Both the position numbers and the translations under genes were made by a program. From NCBI RefSeq assembly GCF_013522725.1, contig NZ_JAAMRF010000008.1:124001-188000 (forward strand): a stretch of DNA of 64,000 nucleotides. Direction: 5' to 3'. This DNA comes from Stutzerimonas azotifigens (GTDB lineage: Bacteria > Pseudomonadota > Gammaproteobacteria > Pseudomonadales > Pseudomonadaceae). Below are positions 19,570 to 28,710 of the stretch, in pieces (within the stretch, counting starts at the first letter, position 1; each line of letters opens with the position of its first letter). The notes below the pieces were generated by a model, which saw only the letters and a program-made list of their open reading frames with translations, searched no databases and was not told the origin of the DNA.

Positions 19570-20736
19570 ATGCCGGGTAAGTATTCGCGACGCTTGGCGT
19601 CGATCTTGAACCTGCACGATCTCGATCGTGCAGCCAAACGCCTTCTGCCACGCCCCCTCTACGGATACATCGCCAACGTGGCCGAAGACGGTCACACCGC
19701 CCGCGCCAACCGCAGCGCCTTCGACGATTACGCCTTCCTGCCGCGTGCGCTGGTCGACGTGTCTAAGGTCTCGCTCCAAACCGAGCTGTTCGGCCAGCGC
19801 TACGCATTGCCCATCGGCATTGCGCCGATGGGCATCAGTGCGCTGTCGGCCTACCGCGGCGACCTGGTGCAGGCGCAGGCGGCAGCCAAGGCCGGCATCC
19901 CGATGATCCTCAGCGGCAGCTCGCTGATCCGCATGGAAGACGTGCTCAACCAGGGCCAGACCGACTGGTTCCAGGCCTACCTGCCGGGCGATCACGCCGG
20001 GATCGAGGCGCTGATCGAGCGGGTGCGCAACGCCGGCTTCGACAAGCTGGTGATCACCGTCGACTACCCGGTGCCGCCGAACAGCGACAACAACACCCGC
20101 TCGGGCTTCTATTCGCCGCTGCGCCCCAGCCTGCGCCTGGCCTGGGATGGCCTGATACGACCGCGCTGGCTGTTCGGTACCTTCCTGCGCACTTTGGTCA
20201 ACCATGGCCTGCCGCACTTCGAGAACAACTACGCGACGCGTGGCATCGCGGTGATCTCGCGCAACGTCAAGCGCGACTTCTCCGGTCGCAGCCACCTGAA
20301 CTGGAGCTACCTGGAGCTGGTGCGCCGGTTGTGGCCCGGCAAGCTGGTGGTCAAGGGCATCCTCCACCCCGACGATGCACGCAAGGCACGCGACATCGGT
20401 GCCGATGCGCTGATCGTATCCAACCATGGCGGCCGCCAGCTCGACAGTACCGTCTCCGCGCTGCGCGCACTGCCGGGCGTGGTGGCGGCGGTCGGCGATC
20501 TGCCGGTGATGGTGGACAGTGGCTTCCGCCGCGGAACCGACGTGCTCAAGGCGCTGGCACTGGGCGCGCGCATGGTGTTCATCGGCCGGCCGTTCAACTA
20601 CGCCGCGGCCTACGCCGGCGAAGCGGGGGTGAGCCATGCCATCGGCCTGCTCGCCGGCGAGCTGCAACGGGACATGGCGCTGCTCGGCGTTACCCGGGTC
20701 GAGGAGATCACCGAGCAGTGCCTGGTGCGCAACTGA
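19570..20736 (+). CDS. FMN-dependent alpha-hydroxyacid dehydrogenase (LldD family)
   Basis: A 388-residue flavoenzyme of the L-lactate dehydrogenase/glycolate oxidase family. It shows IGIAPMGISAL (FMN site) at about 82-92, Lys262 in VVKGILHPDDA, and the catalytic histidine-arginine pair His286/Arg289 in SNHGGRQLD. Such enzymes oxidise an L-2-hydroxyacid to the 2-oxo acid and pass electrons to quinone. It is the last gene of the plus-strand operon, starting 12 bases after the previous stop. It might oxidise L-lactate or glycolate released by sugar-acid cleavage; the substrate is not decided by the sequence. Confidence 0.92.
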   Translation: MPGKYSRRLASILNLHDLDRAAKRLLPRPLYGYIANVAEDGHTARANRSAFDDYAFLPRALVDVSKVSLQTELFGQRYALPIGIAPMGISALSAYRGDLVQAQAAAKAGIPMILSGSSLIRMEDVLNQGQTDWFQAYLPGDHAGIEALIERVRNAGFDKLVITVDYPVPPNSDNNTRSGFYSPLRPSLRLAWDGLIRPRWLFGTFLRTLVNHGLPHFENNYATRGIAVISRNVKRDFSGRSHLNWSYLELVRRLWPGKLVVKGILHPDDARKARDIGADALIVSNHGGRQLDSTVSALRALPGVVAAVGDLPVMVDSGFRRGTDVLKALALGARMVFIGRPFNYAAAYAGEAGVSHAIGLLAGELQRDMALLGVTRVEEITEQCLVRN

Positions 20737-21106
20737 CCTGGCGCTAGAGCACGATGTGCAGCGCCCGTGAAGCGGGGTCTACACCAGGACCGTTCGAATC
20801 GTCCGCGCGAAACTGAAGCGCTGCTACGCGCGGCGCGCCGAGGCCGAGCGCAACGCCTGGCCGGCGGTTGACATCGAAGGGATTGCCCTGAGCCTGATCG
20901 CCTTGACGGCAGCCCGCCAGCGATCCGTCCTTTGGGCCTGCCCTGCGGATCGGGGCTCTGGTTGCCATCCGGCGGTGAGCCCCGGAGCCTTCAGGTCGAG
21001 GGCACCGTGTGCGGGGCCGTCGGCGCGGGTGTGCCGGTGGTCGGCAGCCAGGCGGTGCTTGCTCTAGCGGTAACGATGGGCTTTATTGAGTTAGGGGGCT
21101 AGCGTC
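20737..21106. other. 370-bp gap, no convincing gene
   Basis: This stretch between the FMN dehydrogenase and the GGDEF/EAL gene holds no reading frame with a start signal or recognisable product. A short frame on the plus strand around 20830-20990 has coding-like composition and could be a worn-down gene remnant, but nothing was recognised. AGGGGG at 21093-21098 serves as ribosome binding site for the next gene. No terminator hairpin with a T-run was seen behind the sugar-acid operon. Confidence 0.5.
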
Positions 21107-24001
21107 ATGCCATCATGTGCTGATGCCCCTGCCGCTTCGTGGCTGTCGGCACTGACGATAAGAACAATGGCCCAGATGACAGATCCGGTAATCGTTTCCC
21201 CGACGCGTTCGGACACCTTCGGCGAGCTGCCCCACACGGCCCTTGCACGGGACGCCGAGCGCACCCGCCTGCTGTTCAGGGGCGCGCGGGTGCCCGCCCT
21301 GCTGATGATCTTCACCGGCCTCGGCTGCGTGGTACTGCTCTGGGGCGTGTCGCCGGCTTCGCAGCTGTTCTACTGGCTGCTGTGGATCGTCGTGCTCGCC
21401 GGTCTGCGGCTGCACCAGGGACGACAGATCGAACAGGCGCCCACCGGCCGCCAGGCCGCGCCCTACTGGCGCCGTCATTTCATGCTCAACAGTATCGCCT
21501 CGGCGCTCGCCCTGGCCTATGCCTGCGTCTGGCTGGTTCCGCCGGGCGGCTTCTTCACCCAGGTGATGGTCTACGGGCTGATCGGCTCGGTGGTGCTGGC
21601 CGCGAGCATCGCTTATGCCGTCAGCCTGCCGGCCTTCTTCAGCTTTGCCGTGCCCTGCCTGCTGCCGAGCGGCTTGCTCCTGATCGCCAGCGACGTGCCG
21701 CAGCTGCGCGGCTGGGGCATGCTGGCGCTGATCGTCCTGGCGACCCTCAGCCTCATTGCCTGGCAGGTCAACCGGCTGTTCGGCGACGGGCTCGAACAGC
21801 GCCTGCAGAATGCCCAGCTGATCGATCGCCTGCGCCAGGCGGGCCGCGACGCCGAGGCGCTCAACCGGGAGCTCGGGCGAGAGGTGGAACAGCGTAGCCG
21901 GGCCGAAGCCGAGTTGCGCCAGGCATACGACGGTCTCGAACAGCGGGTCGCCGAACGCACGGCCGAGCTGGCGCAGAGCGAGGCACGGCTGAATCTGGCG
22001 CTGGAGGCCAGCGACCTCGGTCTGTGGGACTGGGACCTGGAGAAGCATGAGGTACACCGCTCGCGGCTGGGGATGATATTCGGCTTCGACCATCGTGACG
22101 CGGCGTCCGGCCTGGTTCGGCCGGAGGTCCACGTCGACGATCTCGAGCTGGTGCGCGAGGCACTAGTCGCCCATCTCAAGGGCTACACCGACATCTACGT
22201 CGTGCAGTACCGCGCACGGGGCGCCGACGGTCGCTGGCTGTGGCTCGAGGACCGCGGCCAGGCCATCGAGCGGGGGCAGGACGGGCGCGTCAGGCGGATG
22301 ATCGGTACGCGCAGGGACGTCACCGCGCTGCGCCAGCAGGTCGAGCAGCAGAAGCTCGCCGCCACCGTGTTCGAGGCCGCCGGCGAGGGTATCGTCATCC
22401 TCGACGCCAGCTACCGCGTGCTGGCGGTGAACCAGGCCTGCTGCACGCTGTCGGGCTATCGCCGTGAAGAGCTGCTCGGACGCAGCGTGGCGCGGCTGGC
22501 CAGCTCCGAGACGTCGCAGCGGCAATACGCGGCGGTGCGCGAGGCGCTGGAATCCCATGACCGCTGGGAGGGCGAACTGATCGAGACACGGCGCAACGGC
22601 GAGGTCTATCCGCAGTGGGTGCAGCTACAGGTGGTGCGCAACGAGCAGGGACGCGTCGCCCATGTGGTCGGCTTCATCTCCGACCTGAGCTTGCGGCACA
22701 AGGTGGAGGAGCGGCTGCGCTACCTGACCTTCTACGACGATCTGACGGGGCTTGCCAATCGCAGCCTGCTCAAGGTGCGCCTGCAGGAGGCCTGCCAGCG
22801 GGTGCGTCAGAACGGGCGCAACCTGGCGGTGCTGTACATCGATCTCGATCGTTTCAATCTGCTCAATGAAAGCCTCGGCCACGAGATTGCCGACGAGTTG
22901 CTGGTCGAGGTTTCGCGGCGCCTGGCGCACAGCCTGTCTGAGGCCGATACCCTGGCGCGGCTGTCGGGTGACGAGTTCGTCGTATTGCTCGATACCTACG
23001 CCAGCCTGTCGAGCCTTGCCCGGCTCGGCAGCCGACTGCTGTCGCGCATCCGCAAGCCGATTACCGTGGGTGGCCATGAGCTGGTGGTCAGCGCCTCGAT
23101 CGGCGTCAGTCTGATGCCGGACAACGCTCGCGAAGGCAGCGCGCTGCTGCGCCAGGCGAACATGGCCGTTCAGCATGCCAAGCATCTGGGCGGCAACACG
23201 TTGCAGTTCTTCACCGAGCGCTTGCGGGCTTCCAGCCTGGAAAGCCTGCAACTGGAGAATCAGCTGCGCAAGGCGCTCGACGAGGGGCAACTGGAATTGT
23301 TCTACCAGCCTCGGTTGTGCCTCGCCAACGACCGGCTGGAGGCGGCGGAGGCGCTGGTGCGTTGGCGTCACCCGCAACAGGGACTGATCGGCCCGGCCCA
23401 GTTCATCCCGCTGGCCGAAGCCACCGGATTGATCATCCCGCTGGGCGAGTTCGTCCTGCGCCAGGCCTGCGCCCAGGCGCGGCGCTGGCAGCAGCAGGGG
23501 CTGGCGGAACTGCGCATTTCGGTGAATCTGTCGGTCAAGCAGCTGCGCCAGGGCAATCTCGTCAGTCTGGTGCGCCAGGTGCTCGAGGAGACCGGCCTGC
23601 CCCCCGGGCTGCTGGAGCTCGAGCTCACCGAAAGCCAGATGCTCGACGACATCGAGAACGCCATCGACACCTGTCGGCTGCTGCGTGCCCTGGGCGTGAG
23701 CCTGGCGATCGACGATTTCGGCACTGGCTATTCCTCGCTCAGCTATCTCAAGCGCTTCCCGGTAGATTACGTGAAGATCGACAAATCGTTCATCGCCGAA
23801 CTCGAGCAATCCGGCGAAGACGCCGCGATCATCCGGGCGATCATCGCCATGGCCCACAACCTGGAGCTGAAGGTTGTGGCCGAGGGCGTCGAGACTCAGG
23901 GGCAGATGGACTTTCTCAAGGCGCATGGGTGCGACGAGATCCAGGGCTATCTGTTGAGCCCGCCGGTGGAGCCCGAACGTTTCGTCGAGATGCTGACGTG
24001 A
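21107..24001 (+). CDS. Membrane PAS-GGDEF-EAL protein, likely c-di-GMP phosphodiesterase
   Basis: A 964-residue sensor. The start is placed at 21107, eight bases after AGGGGG; a later ATG at 21176 is possible. About six membrane segments occupy residues 60-225, followed by a coiled linker (residues 230-285). Two PAS domains come next (about 285-410, containing LGLWDWDLEK, and 418-535, containing IVILDASYRVLAVN). The GGDEF domain (about 537-705) has SGDEF at about 622-626 in place of GGDEF. The EAL domain (about 715-964) keeps EALVRWRH, the ELTES metal motif, IDDFGTGYSSL, KIDKSF and VVAEGVET. The EAL half therefore looks catalytically complete while the cyclase half is doubtful. The signal sensed is unknown. 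Confidence 0.93.
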   Translation: MPSCADAPAASWLSALTIRTMAQMTDPVIVSPTRSDTFGELPHTALARDAERTRLLFRGARVPALLMIFTGLGCVVLLWGVSPASQLFYWLLWIVVLAGLRLHQGRQIEQAPTGRQAAPYWRRHFMLNSIASALALAYACVWLVPPGGFFTQVMVYGLIGSVVLAASIAYAVSLPAFFSFAVPCLLPSGLLLIASDVPQLRGWGMLALIVLATLSLIAWQVNRLFGDGLEQRLQNAQLIDRLRQAGRDAEALNRELGREVEQRSRAEAELRQAYDGLEQRVAERTAELAQSEARLNLALEASDLGLWDWDLEKHEVHRSRLGMIFGFDHRDAASGLVRPEVHVDDLELVREALVAHLKGYTDIYVVQYRARGADGRWLWLEDRGQAIERGQDGRVRRMIGTRRDVTALRQQVEQQKLAATVFEAAGEGIVILDASYRVLAVNQACCTLSGYRREELLGRSVARLASSETSQRQYAAVREALESHDRWEGELIETRRNGEVYPQWVQLQVVRNEQGRVAHVVGFISDLSLRHKVEERLRYLTFYDDLTGLANRSLLKVRLQEACQRVRQNGRNLAVLYIDLDRFNLLNESLGHEIADELLVEVSRRLAHSLSEADTLARLSGDEFVVLLDTYASLSSLARLGSRLLSRIRKPITVGGHELVVSASIGVSLMPDNAREGSALLRQANMAVQHAKHLGGNTLQFFTERLRASSLESLQLENQLRKALDEGQLELFYQPRLCLANDRLEAAEALVRWRHPQQGLIGPAQFIPLAEATGLIIPLGEFVLRQACAQARRWQQQGLAELRISVNLSVKQLRQGNLVSLVRQVLEETGLPPGLLELELTESQMLDDIENAIDTCRLLRALGVSLAIDDFGTGYSSLSYLKRFPVDYVKIDKSFIAELEQSGEDAAIIRAIIAMAHNLELKVVAEGVETQGQMDFLKAHGCDEIQGYLLSPPVEPERFVEMLT

Positions 24002-24002
24002 T

Positions 24003-25361
24003 TCAGCCGCGCGTGGTGGCGCCGTCGAGCTCGCGCATCAGCAGGCCGTAGCGCAGGTCCACGCCCTTGGGTACCGGCAGGTAAAGCACGTGGCCATCGC
24101 CGGGCGCAACGTCGGTGCGCTCGCCGCTCTTCTTCTGCAGGCGGTCGAGGGTGAAGTTGAGGTTGCCCTGGGGCGTCATCAGCTCCAGGCGGTCGCCGAC
24201 GGCGAAGCGGTTCTTGACGATCACCTCGGCGAGGCCGTCGCGGCGCTCGCCGGTCAGCTCGCCGACGAACTGCTGGCGCTCGGAGAGCGAGAAGCCGCGT
24301 TCGTAGTTCTGGTATTCGTCGTGTACGTGGCGACGCAGGAAGCCCTCGGTGTAGCCGCGGTGGGCGAGGGATTCGAGGGTGTCCATCAGCGATCGGTCGA
24401 ACGGCCGGCCGGCCACCGCGTCGTCGATGGCCTTGCGGTAGACCTGGGCGGTGCGCGCCACGTAGTAGTGGCTCTTGGTGCGGCCTTCGATCTTCAGCGA
24501 ATGCACGCCCATTTGCACCAGCCGCTCAACGTGCTGGATGGCGCGCAGGTCCTTGGAGTTCATGATGTAGGTGCCGTGCTCGTCCTCGCTGACCTCCATG
24601 AGTTCGTCGGGGCGGCTGACGTCTTCGAGCAGGAATAGCGCGTCGGTCGGCGCGCCGACGCCCAGGGTCGGTTTGGCCGGTTGTACCACGATGGGTTCAT
24701 AGCGCTGCACGGCGTTGCCCAGTTCGTCTTCCTTCGCCTCGTGGGTCTTGTATTTCCAGCGGCAGGCGTTGGTGCAGGTGCCCTGGTTGGGGTCGCGTCG
24801 GTTGATGTAGCCCGACAGCAGGCAGCGCCCGGAGTAGGCCATGCACAGCGCGCCGTGGACGAACACCTCCAGCTCCATGCTCGGTACCTGCTCGCGAATC
24901 TGGCCGATCTCCTCCAGCGACAACTCGCGCGAAAGGATCACCCGGCTCACGCCCTGGGCCTGCCAGAACTTCACCGTCGCCCAGTTCACCGCATTGGCCT
25001 GGACCGAGAGGTGGATGGTCATTTCCGGGAAATGCTCGCGCACCAGCATGATGAGGCCTGGGTCGGACATGATCAGCGCGTCCGGACCCATGGCCACCAC
25101 TGGCTCCAGGTCCTTGAGGAAGGTCCTGAGCTTGGCGTTGTGCGGCGCGATATTCACCACCACATAGAACTGCCTGCCCTGGGCATGGGCCTCGTCAATG
25201 CCCAGGCGCAGGTTGGCATGGTCGAATTCGTTGTTACGCACCCGCAGGCTGTATCGCGGCTGGCCGGCATAGACGGCATCGGCGCCATAGGCGAAGGCGT
25301 AGCGCATGGATTTGAGGGTGCCGGCGGGGGACAGGAGTTCGGTGCGTGGTAGGGATGACAT
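24003..25361 (-). CDS. trhP: tRNA 5-hydroxyuridine synthesis protein, peptidase U32 family (YegQ/TrhP)
   Basis: A 452-residue U32-family protein. The signature FVHGALCMAYSGRC at 167-180 and further cysteines at 196 and 200 (GTCTNACRW) provide Cys173, Cys180, Cys196 and Cys200, which can bind an iron-sulfur cluster. E. coli TrhP (YegQ) is needed with prephenate for hydroxylation of uridine 34 in certain tRNAs. The N-terminus ELLSPAGTLKSMRYAFAYGADAVY is typical. The gene ends one base from the end of the convergent GGDEF/EAL gene. Old annotations as a collagenase-like protease should be treated with caution. Confidence 0.9.
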   Translation of the reverse strand: MSSLPRTELLSPAGTLKSMRYAFAYGADAVYAGQPRYSLRVRNNEFDHANLRLGIDEAHAQGRQFYVVVNIAPHNAKLRTFLKDLEPVVAMGPDALIMSDPGLIMLVREHFPEMTIHLSVQANAVNWATVKFWQAQGVSRVILSRELSLEEIGQIREQVPSMELEVFVHGALCMAYSGRCLLSGYINRRDPNQGTCTNACRWKYKTHEAKEDELGNAVQRYEPIVVQPAKPTLGVGAPTDALFLLEDVSRPDELMEVSEDEHGTYIMNSKDLRAIQHVERLVQMGVHSLKIEGRTKSHYYVARTAQVYRKAIDDAVAGRPFDRSLMDTLESLAHRGYTEGFLRRHVHDEYQNYERGFSLSERQQFVGELTGERRDGLAEVIVKNRFAVGDRLELMTPQGNLNFTLDRLQKKSGERTDVAPGDGHVLYLPVPKGVDLRYGLLMRELDGATTRG

Positions 25362-25547
25362 GCTGCGGGCTCAAAGGCTTGTAAAAAGTGTGGGATTGTA
25401 CGCTACGGTCGTGTTGCTGCTCCCGATGGCGAGTCGTTTCGAGGGTTTCGGGACTGTGGGGAATTGCCGCAGGACGCACCGGTCTCTTATTAGACGAGGG
25501 CTGCGCCTCACCGGGAGGTGCAGCCGAGAGCGAAACAGGAGGTCAGC

Positions 25548-25742
25548 ATGCCGGACCGAGTCGTCGCCAGTGCCAACGGGTATTACGTGTTCGAGTGCCG
25601 CACCGGCGTTGCGGGCGATACACAGGTTCACTACGAGGCGCGGCAAGGAGCCCGTTGCGTCGAGCGCTTCGAGCGACTCGACGATGCCCAGCGGTACATC
25701 GAAACCGTCCATATGCGCGAAGAGGACAATTACCGCGAGTAA
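25548..25742 (+). CDS. Small hypothetical protein, 64 residues
   Basis: The start was chosen for its near-perfect ribosome binding site (AGGAGGT five bases before the ATG). The product (MPDRVVASANGYYVFEC...) is a small, mixed-charge soluble protein ending in an acidic tail (MREEDNYRE). It has no signal peptide or membrane segment. I recognise no family. The strong translation signal and pseudomonad-like codon use argue that it is real. It is followed by a REP cluster that probably closes the transcript. Confidence 0.6.
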   Translation: MPDRVVASANGYYVFECRTGVAGDTQVHYEARQGARCVERFERLDDAQRYIETVHMREEDNYRE

Positions 25743-25802
25743 TTCGATCCGGCCGCTAGCCATGGCTCCGGTGGTGCAGCCGAGCTTCTCGGCGCCGAGC
25801 CG

Positions 25803-25930
25803 TTCGCGGTCGAGACCGCTCCCACAGGCACGCAGCCGATCGTCATAGCGCCTCACTCCTGGGAGCGGCGTTGCCGCGAATACGAACGGGAATGTCCCAC
25901 GCCACCGTGGGAGCGGTCGGGGACGCCCAG
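25803..25930. repeat. REP cluster, three GGGAGCGG units
   Basis: Three Pseudomonas-type repetitive extragenic palindromes: unit 1 at 25803-25827 (inverted, TTCGCGGT to CTCCCACAG), unit 2 at 25859-25880 (CTGGGAGCGG to CCGCGAA) and unit 3 at 25907-25928 (GTGGGAGCGG). Units 1 and 2 are head to head, as in a BIME. The rest of the 367-bp gap between the small hypothetical gene and lemA shows no gene. Confidence 0.75.
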
Positions 25931-26109
25931 TCTTGACCGCTAATAATCTTCGGTCTTTCTGCAAGTCCAGCCACCGTGCGCCGGCCATTCGGCTCCCGAG
26001 GTGATCAGGCGGGCCGATGTGCGTCGAGCATCGGCAACGGATCACAGCGCGCCCCGTGGTTTTCGTTACTATCGCGGGCTCTCTTCTCTGCTCCGATAAG
26101 GACATCGAC

Positions 26110-26703
26110 ATGCTTTCGACCCTCATCTTCCTGGCCATCCTGGCCGTGGTGGTTTTCTACGTCATCGGCATCTACAACAAGCTGGTGAGCCTGCATAACC
26201 GCTACCAGAATGCCTTCGCCCAGATCGAAGTGCAGCTCAAGCGCCGCTACGACCTGATCCCCAATCTGGTGGAAACCGCCAAGGCCTACATGGCACACGA
26301 GCGCGAGACTCTCGAGGCGGTGATCGCTGCGCGCAACGGCGCAGTGGCTGGGCTCCAGGCCGCCGCGGCGCAGCCGGGCAATGCCCAGAGCATGGCTCAG
26401 CTGGCCGGCGCCGAAGGCCTGTTGCAGAACGCCCTGGGTCGCCTGAACGTGACGCTCGAGGCGTACCCGGATCTCAAGGCCTCGCAGAACATGCAGCAGG
26501 TCAGCGAAGAGCTCAGCAGCACCGAGAACAAGGTGGCTTTCGCCCGGCAGGCCTTCAATGACGCGGTGATGGACTACAACACCTACAAGCAGAGCTTCCC
26601 GCCGGTAGTCCTGGCGCCAACCTTCGGCCATGGGCAGGATGCCAGCCTGCTTGAGTTCGCCGACAGCGAGGTGATCCAGGCCGCACCCAAGGTCTCGTTC
26701 TAA
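26110..26703 (+). CDS. lemA: LemA family protein
   Basis: A 197-residue membrane-tethered coiled-coil protein. An N-terminal transmembrane helix (about 4-22) is followed by YNKLVSLHNRYQNAFAQIEVQLKRRYDLIPNLVET, the family hallmark, then long helices. The start at 26110 has AAGGAC seven bases upstream. The next gene, 20 bases downstream, encodes an M48 metalloprotease; this pairing recurs in many bacteria and points to a joint envelope function. The molecular role of LemA is not established. Confidence 0.92.
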   Translation: MLSTLIFLAILAVVVFYVIGIYNKLVSLHNRYQNAFAQIEVQLKRRYDLIPNLVETAKAYMAHERETLEAVIAARNGAVAGLQAAAAQPGNAQSMAQLAGAEGLLQNALGRLNVTLEAYPDLKASQNMQQVSEELSSTENKVAFARQAFNDAVMDYNTYKQSFPPVVLAPTFGHGQDASLLEFADSEVIQAAPKVSF

Positions 26704-26723
26704 CGTCTCTGCGCACGGATGCC

Positions 26724-28628
26724 ATGATGAATTTCTTCGAACAGCAGGCACGTGCCAAGCGCAACAGCGGCCGCCTGATCATGCTACTGGCGCTGGCGGT
26801 GGTGGGTCTGATCGCCCTGACCAGCGTGGCCCTGGGATTCGCGCTGCGTCTGCTTGGCCAGTACGACAGCTATGCCCTGAGTCAGGGCGTCGGCATCGAC
26901 TGGCAGTTGATCGGTCTGGTCAGCGTGGTGGTAATCGGCGTGGTGCTCTTGGGCAGCCTGTTCAAATCGGTACAGCTGAGCCGCGGCGGCAAGGCGGTGG
27001 CCGAACGCCTGGGCGGGCGGCTGATCAATCTGGAGCCCCAGGGCTTCGAGGAGCGCCGGTTGCTCAACGTGGTCGAGGAGATGGCCATCGCTTCTGGCAC
27101 GCCGGTGCCGCCGATCTATGTGCTGGACGATTCGGCCATCAATGCCTTCGCCGCCGGGCTGACGCCCCAGGACGCGGTGATCGGCATCACCCGTGGCGCC
27201 ATCACGCTGCTGACCCGCGAGGAGCTGCAGGGCGTGATCGCCCACGAGTTCAGCCACATCTTCCATGGCGACATGCGCCTGAACACCCGGCTGGTCTCGG
27301 TGCTGCATGGCATTCTGCTGCTGGGGCTGATCGGTGAGTTCGTGCTGCGCAGCGGCGGACGTTCGAGCCGCAGCCGCAGCAACCGCGGCAATGGCGTGGC
27401 CGCCGTGCTCGCCATCGGCGGCACCCTGATGGTGATCGGCTATGCCGGTACCTTCTTCGGCAACCTGATCAAGGCAGCGGTCAGTCGACAGCGGGAGTTT
27501 CTCGCCGATGCCGCGGCGGTGCAGTTCACCCGCGATCCGTCGGGCATTGCCGGTGCGTTGAAGAAGATCGGCGGGCATCTTGGCGGTTCACGGCTGCAGT
27601 CAGCCAACGCCGCCGAATTCAGCCACATGTATTTCGGCCAGGGCGTCTCGGCCGGGATCGCCGGGCTGATGGCCACCCATCCGCCTCTGCCGGAGCGGAT
27701 TCGCCGCGTCGAACCCGGCTGGGACGGGCAGTTTCCCTATGTCGATCCGAGTGTGACGGGGTCACCGTTCAGACCTGATCCCGCCGTTGCCGGCCTCGCT
27801 GCGGGCGGCTCGGCGGCCGAGGTGTACGCCCAGGCGGATGCCGAGCAGGCGATCGCCACCATCGGCGATCCGCAGCCGGCCCATCTGCAGGCCGCCCGCG
27901 ATACCCTCGACCGCCTGCCGCCGATGCTGGTCGACGCGGCGCACCGTTGCCATGGGGCCGAGGCGCTGGTCTACGGCCTGCTGATCGACGCCGACCCGGC
28001 CGTGCGGGGCCGTCAGATCGATCTGCTGGAGACGGCGCCGAGCGATGTCCGCCAGGTCATGGCTCAGTTACAGTCGGCGCTGGATCGGATACGTGAAGGC
28101 CAGCGGCTGGCACTGCTGGAGCTGGCCATCCCGGCACTCAAGCAACTCGAGCGCGAGGCCTTGATCAGGCTCAAGCAGAACCTCGGTGCGCTGATCCTCT
28201 CCGACCGGCAGGTGAGCCTGATGGAATGGAGCCTGCTGCGCATCGTCGAGCGCAACATCGCCGGTCCGCGGCGGATCGATGCCCGCTATTCGCTCGAGGC
28301 GGTCAAGGACGAGGTGGCGGTGCTGCTGTCGGCGCTGGCGCTGGCCGGACATGATGAGCTGGACGAAGCACGTCAGGCCTTCGACGCGGCGCAGGTGGAG
28401 CTGCCATTCACGCTGACGATGCGCGAAGGTGAGGCCGCAGGTCTCAAGGCACTAGACGCGGCGCTCAAGCGCCTGGTGTCGCTCAAACCGTTGCAGAAAC
28501 CGCGTCTGCTCAAGGCCATGGCGCGCTGCATCGGGCACGACGGACGCATCAGTGCCACCGAGGCCGAGCTGATGCGGGCCGTGGCCGATAGCCTCGACTG
28601 CCCGATGCCGCCGCTGCTGGCGCCCTGA
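26724..28628 (+). CDS. M48 family zinc metalloprotease (HtpX-like) with C-terminal TerB-like extension
   Basis: A 634-residue membrane protease, roughly twice the size of HtpX. Membrane segments lie at about 17-41 and 61-81, with more at 190-206 and 226-250. The zinc motif HEFSH is at 174-178, with the third ligand probably in REFLADAAA near 257. The C-terminal half (about 330-634) is predominantly helical. Its last 80 residues, with LLKAMARCIGHDGRISATEAELMRAVAD, resemble a TerB/tellurite-resistance-type helical domain. It is translated with LemA. It probably acts in membrane protein quality control; substrates are unknown. Confidence 0.88.
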   Translation: MMNFFEQQARAKRNSGRLIMLLALAVVGLIALTSVALGFALRLLGQYDSYALSQGVGIDWQLIGLVSVVVIGVVLLGSLFKSVQLSRGGKAVAERLGGRLINLEPQGFEERRLLNVVEEMAIASGTPVPPIYVLDDSAINAFAAGLTPQDAVIGITRGAITLLTREELQGVIAHEFSHIFHGDMRLNTRLVSVLHGILLLGLIGEFVLRSGGRSSRSRSNRGNGVAAVLAIGGTLMVIGYAGTFFGNLIKAAVSRQREFLADAAAVQFTRDPSGIAGALKKIGGHLGGSRLQSANAAEFSHMYFGQGVSAGIAGLMATHPPLPERIRRVEPGWDGQFPYVDPSVTGSPFRPDPAVAGLAAGGSAAEVYAQADAEQAIATIGDPQPAHLQAARDTLDRLPPMLVDAAHRCHGAEALVYGLLIDADPAVRGRQIDLLETAPSDVRQVMAQLQSALDRIREGQRLALLELAIPALKQLEREALIRLKQNLGALILSDRQVSLMEWSLLRIVERNIAGPRRIDARYSLEAVKDEVAVLLSALALAGHDELDEARQAFDAAQVELPFTLTMREGEAAGLKALDAALKRLVSLKPLQKPRLLKAMARCIGHDGRISATEAELMRAVADSLDCPMPPLLAP

Positions 28629-28710
28629 GCCGGCGCGGGCCGCCGAGCGGCGGCGAACCGGCAATACCCGTCGGCGGTCACTTGGACTCCAGTGTCACGT
28701 GGAGTCGACC

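Noticed and set aside
11987-20736. Possibility that the IlvD/Edd and DapA-family genes belong to branched-chain or lysine biosynthesis
   Set aside because: Their operon partners are sugar-acid transport and oxidation genes under a LacI regulator, and the DapA-type loop differs from true DapA.
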